NCBI GenBank assembly: GCA_051744345.1
Contig: JBNJCW010000030.1
Location: 1-22,251, forward strand
Length of the DNA stretch: 22,251 nt
DNA from: Halolacustris sp051744345
Lineage (GTDB): Bacteria > Actinomycetota > Humimicrobiia > Humimicrobiales > Humimicrobiaceae
Direction of reading: 5' to 3'
The position numbers were made by a program, and so were the translations under genes. How positions within the stretch are numbered: position 1 is the stretch's first letter; the number at the start of each line of letters is the position of its first letter. This document shows positions 7,618-14,422 of the stretch, one piece after another. Below the pieces are notes generated by a model, which was given only the letters and a program-made list of their open reading frames with translations, was not told where the DNA came from and did not search any database.

Positions 7618-7646
7618 TTGACTTATAAATGCAAGTAGGGTAGTAT
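7618..7646 (+). promoter_or_regulatory. Candidate sigma-70 promoter of the ABC importer operon
   Basis: TTGACT at 7618-7623 (5 of 6 to consensus) is followed after exactly 17 bp by TAGTAT at 7641-7646 (4 of 6). The predicted start, near 7653, gives a leader of about 155 nt before the ATPase gene and lies just before the operator at 7657-7670. Confidence 0.62.
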
Positions 7647-7656
7647 TTACACTGAA

Positions 7657-7670
7657 TGTAAGTGGTTACA
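7657..7670. promoter_or_regulatory. LacI-type operator in the importer promoter
   Basis: TGTAAGTGGTTACA, an inverted repeat TGTAA-N4-TTACA. The flanking AA and TT extend its arms to 7 bp (7655-7672). It sits 10 bp after the -10 box, where a bound repressor would block initiation. It shares both half-sites with the site at 14389-14402 in the promoter of LacI regulator 2, so that regulator is the likely binder. The centre is not the CG usual in LacI-family operators. Confidence 0.72.
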
Positions 7671-7808
7671 TTAATAATTATTTCAGAAGTTCTCAATATT
7701 TTCAAGGGAGAAGAAGCAGATAAAGGTATAATTCGCAAGCAAATACAAAAAGCCTAAATCTAATTTTTTTTTCAAAGACTTATTGTTAATTAAAAAAGGA
7801 TATTTTCG

Positions 7809-9314
7809 GTGGATAATGACAAGCTTGTCTTGAAAATGAATAATATATCCAAAGAATTTCCAGGCGTAAAAGCCCTAATCGATGTCAGCATCAAATTAAA
7901 AGAGGGGGAAGTATTAGCAGTTGTTGGGGAAAATGGTGCTGGCAAATCAACACTTATAAAGATTCTTGCTGGTACATACGGCACTGACTTTGACGGGGAA
8001 ATTAAGATAGATGGGAAAAAAGTTGATATTAGCGGTCCAAAGTTTGCCATAGATTTAGGGATTAGCACTATTTACCAGGAAACATCTCTAGTGCAAAACA
8101 TCACGGTTGCAGAAAATATTTTTCTTGGCTGGCAACCAACCTCCAGGATGGGCAGAATAAACTGGAGAAAAATGATTAGGGATGCCAAGGAGATAATGGA
8201 TAATCTGTCTATAAATATTCCCCCCACAGAAACAATTTCTAAATTATCAGCCGCAAAACAGCAGATGGTTGAAATTGCCAAATCATTTTCTCATGAGGCT
8301 AAGATAATAATAATGGACGAACCGACTTCTGCTATAACCGAAGAGGACACAAAGATTCTATTCGATATTATTAAAAGAATCGTTGCACAAGGAAAATCAG
8401 TAATTTATATTTCCCACCGGATAAAAGAGATATTTGAAATTGCGGATAGGGTTACAGTGCTCAGGGACGGCAAGGTCGTAAATACCATGAACATTAAAGA
8501 AACCAACGAGGACGAATTAGTCAGGAATATGATTGGCAGAAAGATCGGGAACCTATTTGGGGAAAAGAGTTATGAATCGAGAGAAAATATAGTCTTGGAG
8601 GCAAAGGGACTTACCAGGGCTGGCAAGTTTAGGGATATAAGCTTTAATTTAAAGCAGGGAGAAATACTTGGATTTGCGGGTTTGGTTGGCTCAGGCAGAA
8701 GTGAAGTGGTAAGGTCAATTTATGGCTTGGATTGGCTGGATAGCGGTGAATTATTCTTAAATGGGGAAAAAATAAATATAAAGAACACGTCTGAAGCTAT
8801 TAATAAAGGGATTGCGTTCGTATCTGAGGACAGGAGGCTCGAGAGCATAATACAGGCTTTTTCGGTAAGGGCCAATATTACTATCCTGCTTCTGCAAAAA
8901 GTAATAAATAAATTAGGGTTAATCAATTCAAAGGCGGAGGCTAAACTGGCAAAAAGGTATATTAGAGAATTTTCCATTAAAACTCCAACTCTAGAGCAGC
9001 TGGTCATGAACCTAAGTGGCGGGAATCAGCAAAAGGTTGCTCTTGCAAAAAGCCTTTCTACGGACCCCAAAATTCTGATACTGGATGAGCCAACCAAGGG
9101 AATAGATGTTGGGGCAAAAAAAGAAATACATACCCTTATAAAAAGATTAGCCAAAGAAGGAATATCCATAATAATGGTATCGTCAGAACTTCCTGAAATT
9201 ATAGGCATGTGCCATAGGGCTATAGTAATGAAAGAGGGAAGGCTGATGAAAATTTTTGAAGGTGATGAGATTACCGAAGTAAACATCATGCAGGCAGCTA
9301 TTGGAAATATATAG
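7809..9314 (+). CDS. Sugar ABC transporter ATP-binding protein (RbsA/MglA type)
   Basis: A 501-residue duplicated ATPase of the carbohydrate uptake 2 (ribose/galactose/xylose) family, full length. Domain 1 has Walker A GENGAGKST at 40-48, a degenerate LSAAKQQ signature and Walker B IIIMDEPTSA. Domain 2 has the family's altered Walker A (GLVGSGRSE), a proper LSGGNQQKVALAK signature and Walker B ILILDEPTKG. The altered second Walker A is normal for this family. It powers import of a monosaccharide from the cytoplasmic face, together with the two permeases downstream. GTG start at 7809, with aaaaaagga 8 nt upstream. The gene looks visibly more AT-rich than regions A and C. The transported sugar cannot be read from sequence. 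L-arabinose or a similar pentose is inferred from region C. Confidence 0.94.
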   Translation: MDNDKLVLKMNNISKEFPGVKALIDVSIKLKEGEVLAVVGENGAGKSTLIKILAGTYGTDFDGEIKIDGKKVDISGPKFAIDLGISTIYQETSLVQNITVAENIFLGWQPTSRMGRINWRKMIRDAKEIMDNLSINIPPTETISKLSAAKQQMVEIAKSFSHEAKIIIMDEPTSAITEEDTKILFDIIKRIVAQGKSVIYISHRIKEIFEIADRVTVLRDGKVVNTMNIKETNEDELVRNMIGRKIGNLFGEKSYESRENIVLEAKGLTRAGKFRDISFNLKQGEILGFAGLVGSGRSEVVRSIYGLDWLDSGELFLNGEKINIKNTSEAINKGIAFVSEDRRLESIIQAFSVRANITILLLQKVINKLGLINSKAEAKLAKRYIREFSIKTPTLEQLVMNLSGGNQQKVALAKSLSTDPKILILDEPTKGIDVGAKKEIHTLIKRLAKEGISIIMVSSELPEIIGMCHRAIVMKEGRLMKIFEGDEITEVNIMQAAIGNI

Positions 9315-9329
9315 TTAAGGAAGTATAAA

Positions 9330-10310
9330 ATGACAGATACTTTTTTAAAACAGGATAAGGTAAATGTAAAGAAAGCCGTTGTCAGGTTCTTTTACAGCCA
9401 GGCGATGCTGTTAGTTTTAATTATCTTATTCGTTATCATGAGTTTTGTGTCCGATACCTTTTTAACCCTCGGTAACTTTTTTAATGTAATCAGGGGGGTA
9501 ACTGTTCTGGGGATTATGGCCTGCGGGATGACAATAGTAATCATCGGAAAAGGAGTTGACCTGTCTGCTGCAGCAATTCTTGGGCTTTGCGCGGTGGTAA
9601 ATGTAATGATGCAGGGATATGGGTATTGGCCGGCGGCATTGGCGGCTATTGCTGTAGGCCTGGTTTGTGGATTATTTAATGGATTCCTGATAGGGAAAAT
9701 AAAGGCAAACTTCATAATTGTCACCCTGGGCACACAGCTTCTTTTTACTGCCATAGCTTTGCTGGTATCTGCGGGAAGAAACCTAAGAAGCAGGCCGGAA
9801 AGGATTTTCTCTTATATAGGGAAAGAAAGCATTCTCGGTGTACCGGTTATGGCTTACCTGCTTCTTTTTATCTTTATAATCAGCGGCTTGCTTTTGCATA
9901 AAACTATTGGGGGGCGTAGGCTGTTTGCTGTTGGCTTGAATGATAAAGCTGCCCTGGTAGCAGGAATAAATGTTTCCAATGTGCAGATGATAAGCTATAC
10001 AGTCATGGGTTTGTATGCGGGCCTTGCTTCCCTTATCCTAACCGCAAGGCTGCCCAGGATAAGGGTGGGTACAGCCGGTGAATATCTCTTTGATATTATT
10101 ACGGTGGTAGTTTTAGGTGGTACAGCACTATCCGGAGGAGTAGGCGGCATATATAAAACAGTTATAGGTCTGGCGATATTCGCACTGATAAGAAATGGAA
10201 TGGCATTGCTGGCTACCCCTTACGAATACCAGCAGATGATAACCGGGATCATATTAATACTGGCAGTATTGTATGATGAATATAACAGGAGAAAGAGGTT
10301 ATTGTATTGA
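9330..10310 (+). CDS. Sugar ABC transporter permease 1 (RbsC type)
   Basis: A 326-residue polytopic membrane protein with about 8-10 hydrophobic segments. It has the BPD_transp_2 hallmark GMTIVIIGKGVDLSAAAILG and, near the C-terminus, VVLGGTALSGGVGGIYKT, which resembles the ATPase-contact region of RbsC/AraH proteins. It forms half of the transmembrane channel with permease 2. It follows the ATPase gene by 15 nt with an aagga ribosome-binding site and overlaps permease 2 by 4 nt. The hallmark loop reads GKGVDLSAA rather than the commoner G-G-I-D-L-S-V-G, a mild divergence. Confidence 0.92.
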   Translation: MTDTFLKQDKVNVKKAVVRFFYSQAMLLVLIILFVIMSFVSDTFLTLGNFFNVIRGVTVLGIMACGMTIVIIGKGVDLSAAAILGLCAVVNVMMQGYGYWPAALAAIAVGLVCGLFNGFLIGKIKANFIIVTLGTQLLFTAIALLVSAGRNLRSRPERIFSYIGKESILGVPVMAYLLLFIFIISGLLLHKTIGGRRLFAVGLNDKAALVAGINVSNVQMISYTVMGLYAGLASLILTARLPRIRVGTAGEYLFDIITVVVLGGTALSGGVGGIYKTVIGLAIFALIRNGMALLATPYEYQQMITGIILILAVLYDEYNRRKRLLY

Positions 10311-11278
10311 ATAAGGCATTAAAAAAGATAGGTAATTTTTTAATAGAGCAGAAGCTGTTATTTGTGATTATAATTTTGGTGATTGCGCTCAGTAGTGCAG
10401 ACAGGAGTTTTTTCTCCCTGAGAAGCCTGCTGAGCATCCTGGACCATATTACCCTTTTGGGAATAATGGCTGCAGGAATGACAGTGCTTCTTATAAGTGG
10501 ATGGTTTGATTTGTCGGTAGGAGCGGTGATGGCTTTTACCGGTGTAATAATAGTGCTGCTGCAGCCATACGGGATGCTTGTCTCTATAATAGGCGGGCTG
10601 TTAGCCGGCACACTTGTTGGGGCTATAAATGGTCTTCTGGTAGTGAAGGGTAGGATACATGCGTTTATTGCAACACTGGGCACCATGATTATTTTCAGGG
10701 GATTGAGTCTCGGTTTGACCGAAGCCCGGCCCATAAGGGGCACAATTGATGCATTCAAACTGGTCGGTCGGGGAGCGATAATGTGGATACCTAATACGGT
10801 ATTATTTTTGATAATAACCTATGTAGCGGTGTGGTACATTTTAAAATACACCAAGTTCGGCAGAAATGATTATGCTATTGGGGGAAATATTGATTCAGCG
10901 AGATTGGCGGGAATCAATGTAAATGCATTTACCTTTTTGTATTTTGTGTTCTGTTCCTTTACCGCAGCTTTTGCGGGGATGGTTTATACTTCGACAGTAA
11001 ATACCGCTTCTGCGGTTTATGGACCGGGCATAGAGCTGTATGTAATTGCTGCGGCTGTACTGGGAGGAACCAGCCTTTTTGGGGGCAAAGGTAATGTGGT
11101 TGGAAGCTTCCAGGGAGCAATAATCCTCGGGCTAATTGACAGGTCCATGGTTATATTTAGAGTGGACACCAATTACCAGTTACTCATAAGAGGCCTTATA
11201 ATATTAGCAGTTGTTGTTACAGATGCCATAGTCTCCCGACGGGAGGAGATTAAATTATTGGCCAGAGGAGGTGATTAA
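10307..11278 (+). CDS. Sugar ABC transporter permease 2 (RbsC type)
   Basis: A 323-residue membrane protein homologous to permease 1, with GMTVLLISGWFDLSVGAVMAF early and AAVLGGTSLFGGKGNVVGS near the end, both typical of the family. The TTG start at 10307 overlaps the preceding stop as TTGA, so the two permeases are translationally coupled and presumably made in equal amounts as a heterodimer. It ends 58 nt before the binding-protein gene. Many relatives use a single permease as a homodimer; two in a row is common in some importers of this class. Confidence 0.92.
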   Translation: MNKALKKIGNFLIEQKLLFVIIILVIALSSADRSFFSLRSLLSILDHITLLGIMAAGMTVLLISGWFDLSVGAVMAFTGVIIVLLQPYGMLVSIIGGLLAGTLVGAINGLLVVKGRIHAFIATLGTMIIFRGLSLGLTEARPIRGTIDAFKLVGRGAIMWIPNTVLFLIITYVAVWYILKYTKFGRNDYAIGGNIDSARLAGINVNAFTFLYFVFCSFTAAFAGMVYTSTVNTASAVYGPGIELYVIAAAVLGGTSLFGGKGNVVGSFQGAIILGLIDRSMVIFRVDTNYQLLIRGLIILAVVVTDAIVSRREEIKLLARGGD

Positions 11279-11336
11279 TCATTAGAAAAAGAATGAAAGT
11301 TTAATAATCTACAAAACTATTGAAGGAGGATTAAGG

Positions 11337-12413
11337 ATGTTAAAAAGATTTTTACCGATTATAATAATTGTTAGTGTAGCTTTAAGCTTTACATTGGCAA
11401 TACCAGGCTGCACATCGCTTGAGGAGGTAGCAGAGGAGCCTGTAGCAGAGGAGCCGGTAACAGAAGAACCAGTTGCAGAGGAGCCTGCAGATATAACAGT
11501 TGGTTTTTCTCTGCCATTTATTGAGGATAGCCCTTATACATTCCCGTATGCCCAGGCTCTTAGAGAGGCAGCAGAGGATCGCGGCTGGGAAATTATTATG
11601 ACTGACGCAGGTGGTGATATTCACACCCAGGGTACCCAGATAGAATCAATGGTTGAACAGGGTATTGACGCATTGATGATAATGCCTGTAGATGCTGCTG
11701 GCATAGTTCCCATTATCGAGGGTGTATACGAAGCAACCAATGGGGAGCTTCCCATGATATGCTCAAATGTTATGCCTGATCCACCAGAGCTGGATGAACT
11801 GGTTGCGTTTGCTGGACCTGACAGTTATTCAGAAGCTCTATTAATGGCTGAAAGATATGTACAGTACCTGGATGAGAATAATATTGACACCATTAATTAT
11901 ACCCATATTACAGGTACTGCAGGTTATTCAGCAGCGATAGACAGAGAAAGAGGATTCTATGATAAATTAGAAGAAATGGGAGCTTCTGACAGGTTTAACC
12001 GATTAGATCTCCAGCCCGGAGACTGGTCACCAGATAAAGCCCAGGAGCTTACAGAAACCTGGATTACCACCCATGGGGATAATCTGGAAATGATATATTC
12101 TCATAACGATGGTATGGCTATAGGTATAATCAGGGCGCTGCAGGACGCAGGTTATGAACCAGGCCAGGTTATAACCAATGGATGTGACGGACAGCCAGAG
12201 GTAATCGAATTAATAATGGAAGGCTGGGCACTGTTTACAGTATGGCAGTCACCAAGAGAAGACGCCCTTACTTCCTTTGAAGTAATGGAGAAAATATTGG
12301 CTGGCGAGGAAGTAGAATACTGGAACTTCATGGATACACCTATAGTAGACGCTTCAAATGCAGAAGATTATATAGAGGAATCCAGGGAGCTATGGGAAAT
12401 GCTTCAAGACTAA
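11337..12413 (+). CDS. Sugar ABC transporter substrate-binding lipoprotein (RbsB/Peripla_BP_4 type)
   Basis: A 358-residue binding protein. A basic MLKR start and hydrophobic segment lead to the lipobox IPGC with Cys25, so it should be a membrane-anchored lipoprotein. Residues about 29-51 form an acidic linker made of VAEEP-like repeats. The mature domain opens DITVGFSLPF and continues with EQGIDALMIMPVDAAGI, the typical first lobe of type I sugar-binding proteins, and later YSHNDGMAIGIIRAL in the second lobe. It has the strongest ribosome-binding site of the operon (aaggagga), as expected for an abundant binding protein. It is the last gene of the importer operon, followed by a large palindrome. 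Ligand unknown. Confidence 0.93.
   Translation: MLKRFLPIIIIVSVALSFTLAIPGCTSLEEVAEEPVAEEPVTEEPVAEEPADITVGFSLPFIEDSPYTFPYAQALREAAEDRGWEIIMTDAGGDIHTQGTQIESMVEQGIDALMIMPVDAAGIVPIIEGVYEATNGELPMICSNVMPDPPELDELVAFAGPDSYSEALLMAERYVQYLDENNIDTINYTHITGTAGYSAAIDRERGFYDKLEEMGASDRFNRLDLQPGDWSPDKAQELTETWITTHGDNLEMIYSHNDGMAIGIIRALQDAGYEPGQVITNGCDGQPEVIELIMEGWALFTVWQSPREDALTSFEVMEKILAGEEVEYWNFMDTPIVDASNAEDYIEESRELWEMLQD
11427..11486 (+). repeat. Four tandem 15-bp repeats in the binding-protein linker
   Basis: Four in-frame copies of a 15-bp unit: GTAGCAGAGGAGCCT, GTAGCAGAGGAGCCG, GTAACAGAAGAACCA, GTTGCAGAGGAGCCT. They encode VAEEP, VAEEP, VTEEP, VAEEP just after the lipidated Cys. The first two differ at one base, suggesting recent duplication. 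They form a flexible acidic tether, and the copy number may vary between strains. Confidence 0.9.
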
Positions 12414-12478
12414 GCGGTATTTCCATCTGCTTTCAGGGACGGAATGACCCAAGCTTGATGGTACACAAGCAAGAGCAG

Positions 12479-12520
12479 TAAAGTTATGGCCTAATGTAGC
12501 TACATTAGGCCATAACTTTA
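12479..12520. terminator. Perfect 42-bp palindrome after the importer operon, probable terminator
   Basis: The 21 bases at 12479-12499 (TAAAGTTATGGCC..., ending AATGTAG) are the exact reverse complement of 12500-12520, with no spacer. RNA from either strand would fold into a long hairpin with a tight TAGCTA turn. It lies 65 bp past the binding-protein stop, where an operon terminator is expected. A clean T-tract is lacking: the 3' arm ends ACTTTA, then TATGC. It could instead be a 3' stabilising hairpin, a bidirectional terminator or a protein-binding site. Confidence 0.6.
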
Positions 12521-12924
12521 TATGCAGGCAATAATTTATGGGCGACAGGGATGACCGAAAAAAAGCCAGTAACCAAGGTTCAGCTTCAAGAAACATACAG
12601 TTATCCGGAACCGGAAAAGTTTCCCAGGAAGGAAACCAGGGCAATAGGCAGAGCAAGTTATATTTCTACAGGCAAAGATATAGCTAGATGCCAAACTGGA
12701 TTTACCTGCTGTCCGGAGGGTTTGACAGGATACTTTTGAATTAATTTAGGCGGGCAGGTGACAGAATTTGAAGCTAAGCTGCGGCCGGAAAAATATTATA
12801 CTGCCTCTGCTGCAGGCAGATGCCTTCAGGCCGGGCCTGCACAAGTAAAGGGTATGGGGAAATTAAGCACTTGTGGCTAAAAATTAAAAAGGATTTGTAA
12901 AAAACTCAAAACAGGAGGCAACAG
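12521..12924 (+). other. Non-coding, structured leader region upstream of the isomerase gene
   Basis: About 400 bp with no convincing gene. A 62-codon frame (12551-12739) lacks a ribosome-binding site and family resemblance. Near the isomerase start there are competing hairpins. CTGCCT (12801-12806) can pair with AGGCAG (12814-12819), and CAGGCC (12827-12832) with GGCCTG (12834-12839). Alternatively GCAGGC (12812-12817) can pair with GCCTGC (12835-12840). A further stem joins CACAAGT (12840-12846) to ACTTGTG (12869-12875). Mutually exclusive stems in a leader suggest a possible regulatory RNA. I do not recognise a known riboswitch and found no good promoter, although one should exist after the palindrome. 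Confidence 0.4.
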
Positions 12925-14316
12925 ATGATTTATAAACATAAGAGGACCAGGGTAGGACTGATAGTTACCATGTCGCTGGATACCACCTGGCCCGATTCAA
13001 TAGTAGGAAAGGTTTCTGCTTATCTTCCCCAGGCAAGAAAAGCGCTGGAAAAGGTAGGGGTTGAAGTTGTTGACATGGGGAAAATAGCAAGGACCAATCA
13101 AGAAATGACCGGCCAGGGTGAAGAGCTGAGGAGAAAAGGAATCCATGCATTGGTTATATATGTAGGCACCTGGACGTATTCCTCCACCACCGTTATGGCT
13201 GCAGTTAAATCCGATGTACCGGTAATAGTGTGGGCATCATCCAGTGTTCAAACTTTTGGCATAGTAGGGGGAGCTATAGCCAGGGGAGCCCTTGATGAAG
13301 TAGGAATAAAAAATTACCTGGTATACGGTGATTTTGGTGACCAGAGAACCCTGGGACAGCTATCTGAGCTTTGCCATGGTATAGCTGGAGCTACCAAACT
13401 AAGGGGTATGGTTTACGGTGAAGGAGGTTCCAGGTGCATGGGTATGTATACTGCAAGGATCGACCCATCTGAATGGATGTCCAGATTTGGGGTTGATGTG
13501 GATGGTTTTGAGCAGGTGGATGTAATTGAAAGGTCTAAAAAGTATTCAGACGGGGAGGCTAAAAAGTTTTTGGGCTGGATGAAAGAACAGTTTGGAGGGG
13601 TAGAAGCAAAAGAGGAGGCAATGCTTGCCCAGATAAAGCTTTATTTTGCCTTAAGGGAGGTAATAGAAGAGAAGGGCTATGATTTTGTCGCTGTAAAGTG
13701 CCTGCCTGAACTTCCTTCCTGCCATACCACTTTCTGCATAGCCCATGCACTTTTAAACGATACCCAGGATGATGGGTTTGGTTCCAGTTGTTCGTTTGTA
13801 TGTGCATGTGAAGCTGATGCAAATGGGGCCCTTACCATGCAGGTCCTTAATAATATAACCGGGAAAACTACCATGTTTACTGATGTGCTCTACTATGACT
13901 ATGAAGATAATATGGTGAGGATGTGCAACTGTGGTTCCCAGCCTACTGATTTTGCTAAATCCAGGAAAGATGTTACCTGGGTGCATGAAGGACTCCAGGA
14001 ATTTAACTGGAAGATCGGAGGGGCATGCCCCAGGTATGTAGGTAAACCGGGCAAGCTTACCATAGCCAGGCTGAGCAGGATAAATAGGGAATATGTAATG
14101 CTTATTTTGACTGCCGATGCGCTGGATATGCCCTTAGAGAAGATAAATGAAACCAATCCCCAGCAGCCCCATGTGTTTGCCAGGCTAAACTGCAGCCAGG
14201 AAAACTTCATCAGGGAGCTCAGGGCAAACCATATTCATGTAGTTGAAGGGGATTTTAAGGATGAGCTGGTGACTGCATGCCAAGTGCTGAACATAAGGCC
14301 CATACTTCCCGAGTAG
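12925..14316 (+). CDS. L-fucose/L-arabinose isomerase-family protein
   Basis: A 463-residue aldose-ketose isomerase of the FucI/AraA-related family (COG2407 type), cytoplasmic. The C-terminal half has the metal-ligand candidates E262 (CLPELPS) and E296 or D298 (ACEADANGALTM), and an MCNCGSQP segment (333-340). As I recall it, many relatives have a His before the CG of that last motif; here it is Asn335, so the site may be altered. Together with AraB and AraD downstream it supplies the missing first step, L-arabinose to L-ribulose (inference). It is not the classical E. coli-type AraA, so other substrates such as L-fucose-like or rare pentoses remain possible. Strong ribosome-binding site acaggagg before the ATG. 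Confidence 0.82.
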   Translation: MIYKHKRTRVGLIVTMSLDTTWPDSIVGKVSAYLPQARKALEKVGVEVVDMGKIARTNQEMTGQGEELRRKGIHALVIYVGTWTYSSTTVMAAVKSDVPVIVWASSSVQTFGIVGGAIARGALDEVGIKNYLVYGDFGDQRTLGQLSELCHGIAGATKLRGMVYGEGGSRCMGMYTARIDPSEWMSRFGVDVDGFEQVDVIERSKKYSDGEAKKFLGWMKEQFGGVEAKEEAMLAQIKLYFALREVIEEKGYDFVAVKCLPELPSCHTTFCIAHALLNDTQDDGFGSSCSFVCACEADANGALTMQVLNNITGKTTMFTDVLYYDYEDNMVRMCNCGSQPTDFAKSRKDVTWVHEGLQEFNWKIGGACPRYVGKPGKLTIARLSRINREYVMLILTADALDMPLEKINETNPQQPHVFARLNCSQENFIRELRANHIHVVEGDFKDELVTACQVLNIRPILPE

Positions 14317-14378
14317 TTTAAGAAATAATTTATCTGCGGCAACTGTTTGCCTAAAAAAAGTTTGTAATATATACTAGA

Positions 14379-14384
14379 TATAAT
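14379..14384 (+). promoter_or_regulatory. Candidate -10 box of the LacI regulator 2 promoter
   Basis: A perfect TATAAT lies 4 bp upstream of the operator at 14389-14402, in the 106-bp gap after the isomerase gene. No matching -35 box is found at 16-18 bp: TTGTAA at 14362 is too close and TTGCCT at 14347 too far. The promoter may be weak or activator-dependent. It probably serves regulator 2 and possibly the genes after it. Confidence 0.5.
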
Positions 14385-14388
14385 TAAG

Positions 14389-14402
14389 TGTAACCTGTTA
14401 CA
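14389..14402. promoter_or_regulatory. LacI-type operator in the regulator 2 promoter
   Basis: TGTAACCTGTTACA, an inverted repeat with perfect 6-bp arms (TGTAAC/GTTACA) around CT. It lies directly after the TATAAT box and 20 bp before the regulator ATG, the expected place for autorepression. It matches the importer operator at 7657-7670 in both TGTAA and TTACA half-sites. Confidence 0.75.
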
Positions 14403-14422
14403 TAAAATCTGATAGGTTGATT

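Noticed and set aside
7727..7732. TATAAT in the importer leader as a second promoter
   Set aside because: No -35 box is found at suitable spacing, and the promoter at 7618-7646 with its operator is better supported.
12551..12739. A 62-codon + strand frame in the region C leader
   Set aside because: No Shine-Dalgarno sequence, odd composition, no family resemblance, and the region is better explained as a leader.
12660..12760. Possible c-di-GMP or cobalamin riboswitch, suggested by GGCAAAG and CTGTCC-GACAG elements
   Set aside because: The conserved core motifs and order of either class could not be found, and only a short 5-bp stem is supported.
14335..14349. Small hairpin GGCAA-CTGT-TTGCC after the isomerase gene, considered as a terminator
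   Set aside because: The stem is only 5 bp and is followed by an A-tract rather than a T-tract on the + strand.
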